19,221 nt of DNA, from the NCBI RefSeq assembly GCF_024708915.1, contig NZ_JANJXQ010000142.1, positions 1-19,221 of the forward strand, written 5' to 3'. How positions within the stretch are numbered: the first letter of the stretch is position 1; each line of letters opens with the position of its first letter. Positions 1 through 6,680 of the stretch are shown here, piece by piece. Source of the stretch: Thiobacillus sp. Its GTDB lineage: Bacteria; Pseudomonadota; Gammaproteobacteria; Burkholderiales; Thiobacillaceae. The notes beneath the pieces are model-generated. The model was not told the origin of the DNA. It searched no databases and saw only the letters and a program-made list of their open reading frames with translations. The position numbers and the translations under genes were made by a program.

Positions 1-709
1 GCGCCGCCATCGCGTGCGGCAACCAGAAATGGAAGGGGAACTGCGCCGACTTGGTGAACGCGCCGAGCAGGATCAGCAGCAGCGTCGGCACGTAGAGCGG
101 ATGGCCGCGGATCAGGTCGCCGGCGGCGAACACGTCGGACAGCGCGTAGCTGCCGACGATGTGGCCCAGCAGCAGAAAGCCGCCCAGCAGCGCGAAGCCG
201 CCCAGGCCGGTGACTGCCAGCGCCATGCGCGCGCCCTGGCGCGCTTCCTCGCGGTGCTGCCAGTAGCTGATCAGCAGGAAGGACGACAGGCTGGTGAGTT
301 CCCAGAAGATCAGCAGCTGGATCAGGTTTTCCGACAGCACGATGCCGAGCATCGAACCCATGAACAGCATCAGGCAGGAATAGAAGCGCCCCATGCTGTC
401 GCGCTCGGACAGGTAGTAGCGCGCGTACAGCACGATCAGCAGGCCGATGCCGAGAATCAGCCCGGCGAACAGCAGCGCCAGGCCGTCGAGACGGAAGGCG
501 AGGTTGAGGCCGAGCGCCGGCATCCAGTCGTGCTGCTGGATCAGCGTGGCGCCGGCGAACGGCAGGGGGAACGAGGGGGCCAGCCACAGCAGCGCGGCCA
601 GCGTGACCGCACCCGCCGTCCAGGCGGCATGCGAACGTCCGCGACGGGACGCCAGCGCAACCAGGGCTGCGCCCGCGAATGGGGTCAGGACAGCGAAAAA
701 CAGCGTCAT
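1..709 (-). CDS. mrpA: MrpA-type monovalent cation/H+ antiporter subunit A, N-terminal part (partial)
   Basis: The gene runs off the left edge; 236 N-terminal residues are visible, read from the ATG at 709. It is a polytopic membrane protein of the NuoL/MrpA family, the large subunit of multisubunit Na+(K+)/H+ antiporters. Seen: many hydrophobic segments, the FWELTS motif with Glu137, and LGAFTKSAQFPFHFWLPHAM with Lys220. These match the conserved Glu and Lys of MrpA proton-translocating subunits, and the FTKSAQFPFHFWLP context fits MrpA better than NuoL. The frame has an upstream stop (TAG at 758-760), so ATG 709 is the only ATG start; the Shine-Dalgarno sequence is poor and the adjacent TTG at 712 is an alternative. 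A TAGAAT hexamer on the minus strand (755-760) could be a -10 box but has no good -35. Further mrp/pha genes would be expected beyond the edge. HyfB or NuoL-like assignment is the main alternative. Confidence 0.85.
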   Translation of the reverse strand, partial: MTLFFAVLTPFAGAALVALASRRGRSHAAWTAGAVTLAALLWLAPSFPLPFAGATLIQQHDWMPALGLNLAFRLDGLALLFAGLILGIGLLIVLYARYYLSERDSMGRFYSCLMLFMGSMLGIVLSENLIQLLIFWELTSLSSFLLISYWQHREEARQGARMALAVTGLGGFALLGGFLLLGHIVGSYALSDVFAAGDLIRGHPLYVPTLLLILLGAFTKSAQFPFHFWLPHAMAA

Positions 710-952
710 CAATCGGGGATCGGGTTGGCCGGCCTGCGGCCGGAAGACGCGGCCATTCTAACGTGAGCCGGAGACGCGCAGAATCTGTGGATACACACAC
801 GCCCTGCGCTGCGGCGCTGTGCGCCGCCGACCATCGTTTGCCGGCATCGCGGGCGGGCTTTCTCGCAGATGAGACATGCCGGTGTTTTGCAAGCGATTGA
901 ATGCAACCGGATGATTTTAAATGGCTATATTTTCCGGGTGCATTTTTTCTCG

Positions 953-967
953 TCCGGACTGTCCGGA
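953..967. promoter_or_regulatory. Candidate activator-binding site (paired TCCGGA)
   Basis: TCCGGA is self-complementary and occurs twice here, starts nine bases apart, about 90-100 bases upstream of the -24 element. A third, partial copy (GTCCGGG) lies at 1004-1010. The distance suits an upstream activating sequence for a bacterial enhancer-binding protein. Assignment to the linked activator is inference only. Confidence 0.3.
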
Positions 968-1007
968 AGTTGGGACAGCTTTCATTCGGATGTTCGCCTC
1001 TCCGTCC

Positions 1008-1028
1008 GGGTTTTTATATGAAAAACCC
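1008..1028. promoter_or_regulatory. Inverted repeat upstream of the sigma-54 promoter
   Basis: GGGTTTTT (1008-1015) pairs perfectly with AAAAACCC (1021-1028) around a five-base ATATG loop. It lies between the TCCGGA repeats and the promoter. It may be a regulator or bending-protein site. It is upstream of the predicted transcript start, so it is unlikely to act as RNA for this operon. Confidence 0.35.
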
Positions 1029-1053
1029 ATTCCATTCAATCGGATAGATGCGC

Positions 1054-1069
1054 TGGTACGTCCCTTGCT
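1054..1069 (+). promoter_or_regulatory. Sigma-54 (RpoN) -24/-12 promoter
   Basis: The sequence TGGTACG-TCCC-TTGCT matches the consensus TGGCACG-N4-TTGCW with one mismatch and has the required GG-N10-GC spacing (GG at 1055-1056, GC at 1067-1068). The expected transcript start is near 1080, leaving about 60 bases of leader before the ATG at 1139. A sigma-54-dependent activator is encoded in the same window (8938-10302), which supports the call. Confidence 0.72.
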
Positions 1070-1128
1070 GTTGGGCTGTTGAAGTCGGCATTCGTGGCTT
1101 CGCCGTTTTGATTTCTCAACTGCCTAGT

Positions 1129-1133
1129 GGAGG
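1129..1133 (+). promoter_or_regulatory. Ribosome binding site fixing the start of the first glycine-rich gene
   Basis: GGAGG sits five bases before the ATG at 1139. An in-frame GTG at 1127 would overlap this site and place four residues before the signal peptide, so 1139 is preferred. Confidence 0.75.
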
Positions 1134-1138
1134 TTACC

Positions 1139-3307
1139 ATGAACAAAAGTCTCATTTCTACGGCGCTGGCTTTGGCTTTCGGCGTGTCGGCCCAGGCCTG
1201 GGCCAACCCCACCAATACCGCCGATGCATTCGACAACAACGGCGACGCCACGCAGACGGCGACGGCGGACTCCAACCAGTCCGGACAGTCCGGTGCCGCG
1301 GCCAACGAGTACTCAAGCGCCAGCCAGAATTCGAAGAACCGCAGCGCCACCCAGTCCGCCAACACGGGCGCGACGGCCAGCGACGATTCCAGCGCGTACC
1401 AATACAACGACTCCTACAACGTCACCTCGTCCTACAACGACGATTCCTTCAACACCCAGTCCCAGAACAAGTATTCCTTCAATACCGACGTGTCGGCCAA
1501 GACCGTGCTCGAGGGCAAGGTCTTCGACAACCAGGTTCATGACATCGGCAATTACGCCGAAGGCGGCAGCAGCGCCGGCGATGGCGCCAGAGGCGGCAAC
1601 GGCGGCGATTCCAGCCAGCACACCTTCAGCATGTCTCTCGGTGCCGACGGCGGCGACGCGGGCTCCGGCGGCGACGGCCATGCCTTTGCCGTTGGCGGCG
1701 ATACCACGGCGGGCGACGGCGCCAAAGGCGGCTCCGGCGGCGACGGCGGCATGGCCTGGGGCGGCATCGGCGGCAAGAGCTATGGCGGCGACGGCGGTTC
1801 CGGCGGCAACGGCGGCAGCGCCTCGGGCGGCGACGGCGGTTCCGGCGGCGACGGCGGCAAAGGCTATGGCGGCTCCGGCGGCGACGGCGGCGGCTCCGGC
1901 TCGGCCATCGGCGGCTCCGGCTTTGGCGGCAAGGGCTATGGCGGCGACGGCGGCGACGGCGGCAGCACGGGCAATGCCAGCGGCGGCAGCGGCGACGGCG
2001 GCAAAGGCTATGCCGGCGCGGGCGGCAGTGGCGGAAGCAACGGCGACGCCAGCGGCGGCAGCGGCTATGGCGGCAAAGGCATCGGCGGCGACGGCGGCGA
2101 CGGCGCCAGCGGCGGCAAAGGTATCGGCGGCGACAGCGGCGCCCTGGCCGCGACAGGTTCGGGCGGCAAAGGCTCCGGCGGCGACAGCGCGGCCTTGTCG
2201 GCTACCGGCAACGGCGGCAAAGGCTATGGCGGCGACAGCAGCAACGGCGCCAGCGGCGGCAATGCTTTTGAGGTGGGCGGCATCTCGGTCGGCAACAGCG
2301 GCCTGGTGAGCCAGAATCCCGACACCACGAATGGCAGTGCCGGCGCGACCAATACGCCCTCCGAAGGCAGCGACAACTCCGCGGCCAACGCCGGCAACAC
2401 GGCCAGCCCCTCCAACGCCAGCACAACCGGTGCGGCCACATCGGGCGCCGGAACCGGCGGCACCGCCACGGCAGGCGCCGGTACCGGGACGTCGACGGCC
2501 GGCAACGCCACGGGCGGAGCCAGCGGCAGCACCAATGACGTCAGCGGCGGCGGCGCCGGCACCGGCGGCGGCAGCGGGACGGCCAGCGGAACCAGTACGG
2601 CAGGCGCCGGCACCGGTGGAACAGGCGGCTCGGGTGCCGTCGGCGCTGCCGGAACCGGTGCGGCCGGTAGCGGCGCCGCGGGTACCAACACCGCCGGCAA
2701 CGGCGCGTCCAGCGGCAACGGCACCGGCGCTGCCGGCACCGGCGCTGCCGGCACCAACACCGCCGGCAACGGCGCTGCGGGCGCGACGGGGACCGGCGCT
2801 GCCGGCAATGGCGCGACCGGCACCAGCCTGGGCGGCGCGGGCGCGGTCGGCGCCGTCGGCAACGGCGGCGCGGGCGGCACCGGTGCAGTCGGCGCGGCCG
2901 GCACCAGCACCGGCGGAGCCGGCGCAGCAGGCGCGACCGGCACCGGCGGGACCGGCGAAGGCGGCGTCGCGGGCGCCGGTGGAACCGGTGCTGCCGGCGG
3001 CAACGGCGGCGCCGGCGGAACGGGCGGCTCGGCCACGGCGAACGGGCCTGGCGGCAACGGCGGCAATGGCGGACTGGGCGGCGCTGCCAGCAGCAGCGCC
3101 ATCGCGTCGGCCACCACCGGCTATGGCGGCGTGGGCGGCAACGGGGGCGATTCGCTGGGCGGCAATGCGGGCACCTTCAATGCGTCCAACAACATGTCTG
3201 GCAGCGTGACCAATGGCGCCGGCATCATTTCCCTGTCGCAGAACACGGGAGCGAATGCCCTGACGCAGATCGGCGTGACGGTACAGGCCAACCTGACGGT
3301 TCAGTGA
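1139..3307 (+). CDS. Giant glycine-rich secreted repeat protein A (candidate Fap-like export substrate)
   Basis: A 722-residue protein of unknown function. Layout seen: Sec signal peptide 1-22 ending AQAWA before Asn23; an N/Q/S/T-rich segment about 23-118; a short conserved block 119-144 containing SAKTVLEGKVFDN and IGNYAEGG; a Gly-Gly-X repeat domain about 142-378; an N/S/T-rich linker about 385-430; a second Ala/Thr/Asn-Gly repeat domain about 430-672 with Gly mostly every third residue; and a C-terminal region ending in TQIGVTVQANLTVQ. No cysteine was noticed. The repeats resemble mycobacterial PE_PGRS only in composition. The GGX pattern fits the polyglycine-II helix bundle fold known from the snow flea antifreeze protein and a phage adhesin; that is inference. 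It is first in an operon behind a sigma-54 promoter and has a paralogue 84 bases downstream. Likely a structural extracellular or surface protein. Confidence 0.85.
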   Translation: MNKSLISTALALAFGVSAQAWANPTNTADAFDNNGDATQTATADSNQSGQSGAAANEYSSASQNSKNRSATQSANTGATASDDSSAYQYNDSYNVTSSYNDDSFNTQSQNKYSFNTDVSAKTVLEGKVFDNQVHDIGNYAEGGSSAGDGARGGNGGDSSQHTFSMSLGADGGDAGSGGDGHAFAVGGDTTAGDGAKGGSGGDGGMAWGGIGGKSYGGDGGSGGNGGSASGGDGGSGGDGGKGYGGSGGDGGGSGSAIGGSGFGGKGYGGDGGDGGSTGNASGGSGDGGKGYAGAGGSGGSNGDASGGSGYGGKGIGGDGGDGASGGKGIGGDSGALAATGSGGKGSGGDSAALSATGNGGKGYGGDSSNGASGGNAFEVGGISVGNSGLVSQNPDTTNGSAGATNTPSEGSDNSAANAGNTASPSNASTTGAATSGAGTGGTATAGAGTGTSTAGNATGGASGSTNDVSGGGAGTGGGSGTASGTSTAGAGTGGTGGSGAVGAAGTGAAGSGAAGTNTAGNGASSGNGTGAAGTGAAGTNTAGNGAAGATGTGAAGNGATGTSLGGAGAVGAVGNGGAGGTGAVGAAGTSTGGAGAAGATGTGGTGEGGVAGAGGTGAAGGNGGAGGTGGSATANGPGGNGGNGGLGGAASSSAIASATTGYGGVGGNGGDSLGGNAGTFNASNNMSGSVTNGAGIISLSQNTGANALTQIGVTVQANLTVQ
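1562..3154 (+). repeat. Glycine-codon repeat tract inside protein A
   Basis: The DNA is a degenerate array of GGCGGC-type units. The first half encodes Gly-Gly-X triplets (X mostly D, S, N or K). The second half encodes Gly-X-X triplets rich in Ala, Thr and Asn, with the unit GTGAAGTNTAGNGA recurring. It is a coding repeat and a likely site for unit gain or loss by recombination, including with the paralogous tract at 3815-5400. Confidence 0.8.
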
Positions 3308-3318
3308 ACCAGGGACTG

Positions 3319-3347
3319 CCCCGGAACGGCCTTGAGCGGTTCCGGGG
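3319..3347 (+). terminator. Intergenic RNA hairpin after gene A (attenuator or mRNA stabiliser)
   Basis: CCCCGGAAC (3319-3327) pairs with GTTCCGGGG (3339-3347); two further pairs are possible inside after one mismatch. No U-tract follows, so it is unlikely to stop transcription fully. A similar hairpin follows gene B, suggesting a duplicated element that trims or protects the 3' end of each giant message. Confidence 0.55.
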
Positions 3348-3391
3348 GGCCTGAAACACGCGCAGCGTTGACCCCAATTCAGGAGAGTGAA

Positions 3392-5557
3392 ATGAACAAG
3401 AATTTGCTATCCACAGCCATCGCCCTGGCACTGGGCATGTCGGCCCAGGCCTGGGCCAATCCGACCAACACCGCCAGCACATTCGACAACAGCGGCAATG
3501 CCGATCAGACGGCGACGGCGACCAACAATCAGGCCGACCAGACGGGCGCGGCAGCCAACGAGTTCTCGACCGCCAATCAGAACGTGAAAAACCGCACGGC
3601 AGCCCAGGACGGCAACGCCGGTGCGGCGGCCAACGACGAATCGGAGGCGAGCCAGTACAACGGTTCGTACAATGAGAGCGCCTCCGGCAACCACGACTCG
3701 TTCAACAACCAGTCGCAGAACTACCGATCCTTCAACAACGACGTGTCGGCCAAAACCGTGCTCGAGGGCAAGGTCTTCGACAACGAGGTTCATGACATCG
3801 GCAATTACGCCGAGGGCGGCAGCACAGCCGGCGACGGCGCCAAAGGCGGAGCCGGCGGCGACGCCTGGCAGGAGTCGGCGAGCAAGGCCTGGGGCGCCAA
3901 CGGCGGCTCGGCCGGCGACGGCGGCGATGGCTCGGCCAAGGCGATCGGCGGCGACACCTACGCCGGTGACGGCGCCCGCGGCGGCCATGGCGGCGACGGC
4001 GGCAAGGCCGTCGGCGGTATCGGCGGCATGGGTTCCGGCGGCTCCGGCGGCTCCGGCGGCGACGGCGGCAGCGCCTACGGCGGCTCCGGCGGCGATGGCG
4101 GCAACGGCGGCAAAGGCGTCGGCGGCGACGGCGGCAGCGGCGGCTATTCCGGCATGGCCAAAGGCGGCTCCGGCTTCGGCGGCAGCGGCGTCGGCGGCGA
4201 CGGCGGCAGCGGCGGCAGCACCGGAGACGCCTATGGCGGCTCGGGCACGGGCGGCAAAGGCTATGCCGGCGCCGGCGGCGACGGCGGCGGCAACGGCAAT
4301 GCCAGCGGCGGCAGCGGCACGGGCGGCAAAGGCATCGGCGGCGACGGCGGCGACGGCGCCAGCGGCGGCATCGGCGTCGGCGGCGACAGCTTTGCCAAGA
4401 CCTTCACCGGTTCCGGCGGCAAGGGCTATGGCGGCGACAGCGCTGCAGCCTCGATTACCGGCGACGGCGGCAAGGGCTCGGGCGGCGATGCCGGCAACGG
4501 TTCGAACGGCGGCAACGCCGGCGCGATAGGCGGCATTTCCGGCGCCAGCAGCGGGCTGGTCAGCCAGCAGCCTTACACCTCGAACGGCGATGCGAACGCA
4601 AGCAACAACCCGATCGACAGCGACGACTCGTCCGCCAGCGCCGGCAATACGGCCAACCCCGGCAACAGTTCCATCACAGGCAACGCCAGTTCCGCCGCGG
4701 CCAACGGCGGTGCCGCCGCGGGCGGTGCCGCCGACGGCGCTGCCGCAGGCGGCAGCGGCAGCGGCGGCGCGAGTGGCGGCACCGCCAATGCCAGCGCCGG
4801 CGGCGCAGGCAGCGGCGGCGTCAGCGGCGCAGCCGATGCCAGCAGCATGGCAGCCGCAGGCAATGGCGGCGGGGGCGGCTCGGGCGCCGCCGGTGCGGCC
4901 GGCAGCGGTGCGGCCGGCAGCGGTGCGGCAGGCAGCAACACCGCCGGCAGCGGCGCATCCAGCGGCAACGGCACCGGCGCCGCCGGCACGGGCGCGGCCG
5001 GCACCAATACCGCAGGCGCGGGGGCTGCCGGCGCGACCGGCAGCGGCGCCACCGGTAGCGGTGCGGCGGGTACCAGCGCCGGCGGCAATGGCGCGGTTGG
5101 CGCCGTCGGCAATGGCGGCGCTGGCGGTGCCGGCGCAGTCGGCGCGACCGGCACCAGCACCGGCGGCAATGGCGCGGTCGGCGCGGCGGGTAACGGCGGC
5201 ACCGGCCAGGGTGGACTGGCGGGCAACGGCGCAGCCGGCGGTGCCGGCGGTGAAGGCGGTGCCGGCGGCGCCGGCGGGACGGCCACGGCAAACGGCAACG
5301 GCGGCGCCGGCGGGCTGGGCGGCGATGGCGGCAGCGCAAGCAGCGAAGCCATGGCTTCCGCCACCACCGGCCAGGGCGGCGCGGGCGGCAACGGGGGGCA
5401 CTCATACGGCGGAAACGCGGGTGTCTTCAACGTTTCCAACAATATGTCCGGCAGCCTGACCAATGGCGCCGGCATCATCTCCGCGTCGCAAAACACCGGC
5501 ATCAATGCGCTGACCCAGATCGGCGTGACGGTGCAGGCCAACCTGACGGTTCAGTGA
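3392..5557 (+). CDS. Giant glycine-rich secreted repeat protein B (paralogue of A)
   Basis: A 721-residue paralogue of protein A with the same layout: signal peptide 1-22 ending AQAWA, N/Q-rich segment, the conserved SAKTVLEGKVFDN block at 119-131 in exactly the same register as in A, a Gly-Gly-X domain about 142-378, linker, Ala/Gly triplet domain, and a C-terminus ending TQIGVTVQANLTVQ as in A. The first 150 residues of A and B align without gaps, while the repeat domains differ in detail. The ATG at 3392 is chosen because AGGAGAG (3381-3387) precedes it and the signal peptide begins there; a start at 3332 would add 20 residues ahead of the signal peptide. Function unknown; likely the second subunit of the same extracellular structure or a dose-raising duplicate. 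No independent sigma-54 promoter was found in the 84-base gap, so it is probably co-transcribed with A. Confidence 0.85.
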   Translation: MNKNLLSTAIALALGMSAQAWANPTNTASTFDNSGNADQTATATNNQADQTGAAANEFSTANQNVKNRTAAQDGNAGAAANDESEASQYNGSYNESASGNHDSFNNQSQNYRSFNNDVSAKTVLEGKVFDNEVHDIGNYAEGGSTAGDGAKGGAGGDAWQESASKAWGANGGSAGDGGDGSAKAIGGDTYAGDGARGGHGGDGGKAVGGIGGMGSGGSGGSGGDGGSAYGGSGGDGGNGGKGVGGDGGSGGYSGMAKGGSGFGGSGVGGDGGSGGSTGDAYGGSGTGGKGYAGAGGDGGGNGNASGGSGTGGKGIGGDGGDGASGGIGVGGDSFAKTFTGSGGKGYGGDSAAASITGDGGKGSGGDAGNGSNGGNAGAIGGISGASSGLVSQQPYTSNGDANASNNPIDSDDSSASAGNTANPGNSSITGNASSAAANGGAAAGGAADGAAAGGSGSGGASGGTANASAGGAGSGGVSGAADASSMAAAGNGGGGGSGAAGAAGSGAAGSGAAGSNTAGSGASSGNGTGAAGTGAAGTNTAGAGAAGATGSGATGSGAAGTSAGGNGAVGAVGNGGAGGAGAVGATGTSTGGNGAVGAAGNGGTGQGGLAGNGAAGGAGGEGGAGGAGGTATANGNGGAGGLGGDGGSASSEAMASATTGQGGAGGNGGHSYGGNAGVFNVSNNMSGSLTNGAGIISASQNTGINALTQIGVTVQANLTVQ
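3815..5400 (+). repeat. Glycine-codon repeat tract inside protein B
   Basis: Same two-part organisation as in gene A: GGX triplets first, then Gly-X-X triplets rich in Ala, Thr, Asn and Ser. The G-rich coding strand and the C-rich complement produce long open frames on the other strand that are not genes. Confidence 0.8.
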
Positions 5558-5564
5558 ACCGCCA

Positions 5565-5594
5565 CCCCGGAACCGCCACGCGGCGGTTCCGGGG
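5565..5594 (+). terminator. Intergenic 13-bp RNA hairpin after gene B
   Basis: CCCCGGAACCGCC (5565-5577) pairs perfectly with GGCGGTTCCGGGG (5582-5594) around an ACGC loop. It is followed by GTTT, not by a full U-tract. It lies eight bases after the stop codon and 20 bases before the next gene. It is probably a partial terminator or a 3' stabiliser that lets the giant-protein message exceed that of the downstream genes. Confidence 0.6.
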
Positions 5595-5614
5595 GTTTCC
5601 GGAAGGAAGACGCC

Positions 5615-5977
5615 ATGAATGACTTTCTCGCATTACTGAAACCGTTTTCGTTTCTGGCTTGTTCATTTCTGGCTTGTGCGCTGACCGTTCAGCTGGCCTG
5701 GGCCGCACCCGATGAAACCATTTCAGGCAGCGACGTGTTCGACGCGGCGATTTCCGACGACATGCTCGACGGCCAGCGCGGCATGGCGCTGATCACCAAC
5801 ACCAACGACCTGGATGGCGCCGTGTATAACAACAGCGCGAGCGAACTGGTCACCGGCTACAACCTGGTGAGCGACGGCTCGCTGATCAACAACTCCGGCT
5901 TCAATACCGTCATCCAGAATTCGGGCAACAACGTGCTGATCCAGAACGCAGTGATTCTGAATATCCAGATGCAATAA
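5615..5977 (+). CDS. Small secreted Q/N-rich protein of the Fap-like locus
   Basis: A 120-residue protein, not a recognised family. Seen: signal peptide about 1-30 ending QLAWA, with SFLAC duplicated at 12-21; a motif ISDDMLDGQRGM at 46-57; then an N/S-rich beta-prone part that ends in two repeats, NSGFNTVIQ and NSGNNVLIQ, followed by NAVILNIQMQ. The ending aligns with the C-termini of the 212-residue protein at 6681 and, more loosely, of the giants. The repeats resemble curlin and Fap repeats (Q, G and N at fixed spacing). The ATG at 5615 follows GGAAGGAAG. The gene ends nine bases before the peptidase gene, so the two are clearly an operon. It could be a minor or nucleating subunit, or a positional counterpart of FapA or FapE; sequence does not decide. 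Confidence 0.8.
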   Translation: MNDFLALLKPFSFLACSFLACALTVQLAWAAPDETISGSDVFDAAISDDMLDGQRGMALITNTNDLDGAVYNNSASELVTGYNLVSDGSLINNSGFNTVIQNSGNNVLIQNAVILNIQMQ

Positions 5978-5986
5978 GGAGTTCCC

Positions 5987-6670
5987 ATGCGCAATGCCGC
6001 GCTGTTTCTGATGGCTGTGCTGGTTGCGGTGCCCGCCGCGCGGGCGGGCATGGTCGAGATTCCGGGCGCCGGTTCCGGCTCCTTCAACGTCAAGACCATG
6101 AGCATGAAGGAGCGGCAGTTCCGCTACACCGAACGCCAGCAGTACGATTTCAGCTGCGGCTCCGCCGCGCTTGCCACCCTGCTCACCCATCACTATGGCG
6201 ACCCGGTCAAGGAAGAGGCCGTGTACGTCACCATGTGGGAAAAGGGCGACCAGGCCAAAATCCGCAAGGAAGGCTTCTCCATGCTCGACATGAAGCGCTT
6301 CCTCGAATCGCGCGGCTATGCGGCCGACGGTTACAGCGCCAGCCTGGAAAAACTGGGCAAGGCGGGTATCCCGGCCATTGTGTTGATTCGCGATGGCGCC
6401 TACAACCATTTTGTCGTCGTCAAGGGTGTCCGCGGCGGCAAAATTGCTTTCGGCGATCCGGCGCAGGGTGCGCGGGTCGTGGATCAGGCGCAATTCGAGC
6501 GCATGATGATCAACCGGATCCTGTTCGTCATCAACGGGCGCAACAGCGAGGCGGTGTTCAACGATCCGAAGGACTGGAAAGTCCGCGAAAAAGCCCCCGT
6601 CGGCATGGCCTCAGGCCCCAACGATCTGGCCAACGTCACGCTGATGCGTCGGCCGGCAGGTGATTTTTGA
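5987..6670 (+). CDS. FapD-like secreted C39-type cysteine peptidase
   Basis: A 227-residue protein with signal peptide 1-20 (VPAARA before Gly21) and one papain-like C39 peptidase domain. Catalytic elements seen: Gln51/52 and Cys57 in QQYDFSCGSAA, His141 in YNHFVVV, and Asp157 in AFGDPAQG, so the triad looks complete. C39 enzymes typically cleave after Gly-Gly leaders in ABC exporters. Stand-alone periplasmic versions include FapD, which is needed for export of Pseudomonas functional amyloid. Here there is no ABC transporter; the partner is the FapF-like barrel encoded convergently at 7394-8698. AAGGAG overlaps the previous stop and precedes the ATG, and the next gene starts ten bases after the stop. 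Likely substrates are the neighbouring secreted proteins. Identity as C39 peptidase is firm; the FapD assignment rests on context and overall form. Confidence 0.85.
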   Translation: MRNAALFLMAVLVAVPAARAGMVEIPGAGSGSFNVKTMSMKERQFRYTERQQYDFSCGSAALATLLTHHYGDPVKEEAVYVTMWEKGDQAKIRKEGFSMLDMKRFLESRGYAADGYSASLEKLGKAGIPAIVLIRDGAYNHFVVVKGVRGGKIAFGDPAQGARVVDQAQFERMMINRILFVINGRNSEAVFNDPKDWKVREKAPVGMASGPNDLANVTLMRRPAGDF

Positions 6671-6680
6671 GGAGACGGCG

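Larger units (their letters stand above)
710..1138. other. Intergenic region between divergent mrpA and the glycine-rich protein operon
   Basis: No gene is seen in this 429-bp stretch. The part from about 900 is clearly more AT-rich than the flanking genes. It holds an inverted repeat TTGCA...TGCAA (887-891/902-906), two copies of TCCGGA nine bases apart (953-958 and 962-967), a hairpin-forming dyad (1008-1028) and a strong sigma-54-type promoter (1054-1069). The arrangement of upstream dyads and a downstream -24/-12 element is what an enhancer-activated promoter would look like. Confidence 0.6.

Noticed and set aside
14..766. 250-residue plus-strand frame
   Set aside because: Antisense to the mrpA-type gene, Gln/Arg-rich composition typical of a shadow frame.
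1562..2272. RTX (calcium-binding) repeats with type I secretion
   Set aside because: The GGxGxDxUx nonapeptide with its hydrophobic position is absent, the proteins have Sec signal peptides, and there is no ABC exporter.
1562..5400. CRISPR-like regular repeats
   Set aside because: Units are short, in frame and of coding GGX type, with no constant-length spacers and no cas genes.
3407..5401. 664-residue open frame on the minus strand
   Set aside because: It is the complement of the glycine-codon repeats of gene B, gives Ala/Gly/Val-rich nonsense, and has no signal or ribosome site; gene B has clear paralogy, signal peptide and ribosome site.
2224..5541. Long Pro/Ala-rich open frames antisense to both repeat genes (2224-3117, 4573-5541)
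   Set aside because: GGC repeats read in reverse give GCC/CCG codons with no stops; composition artefact.
1139..5557. True mycobacterial PE_PGRS proteins
   Set aside because: No PE domain; Gram-negative signal peptides and outer-membrane partner; similarity is only in glycine content.
5615..5710. Lipoprotein signal in the 120-residue protein (FLAC)
   Set aside because: The residues before Cys do not fit the lipobox well (Phe at -3, Leu at -2) and an AWA signal-peptidase I site like that of the giants follows.
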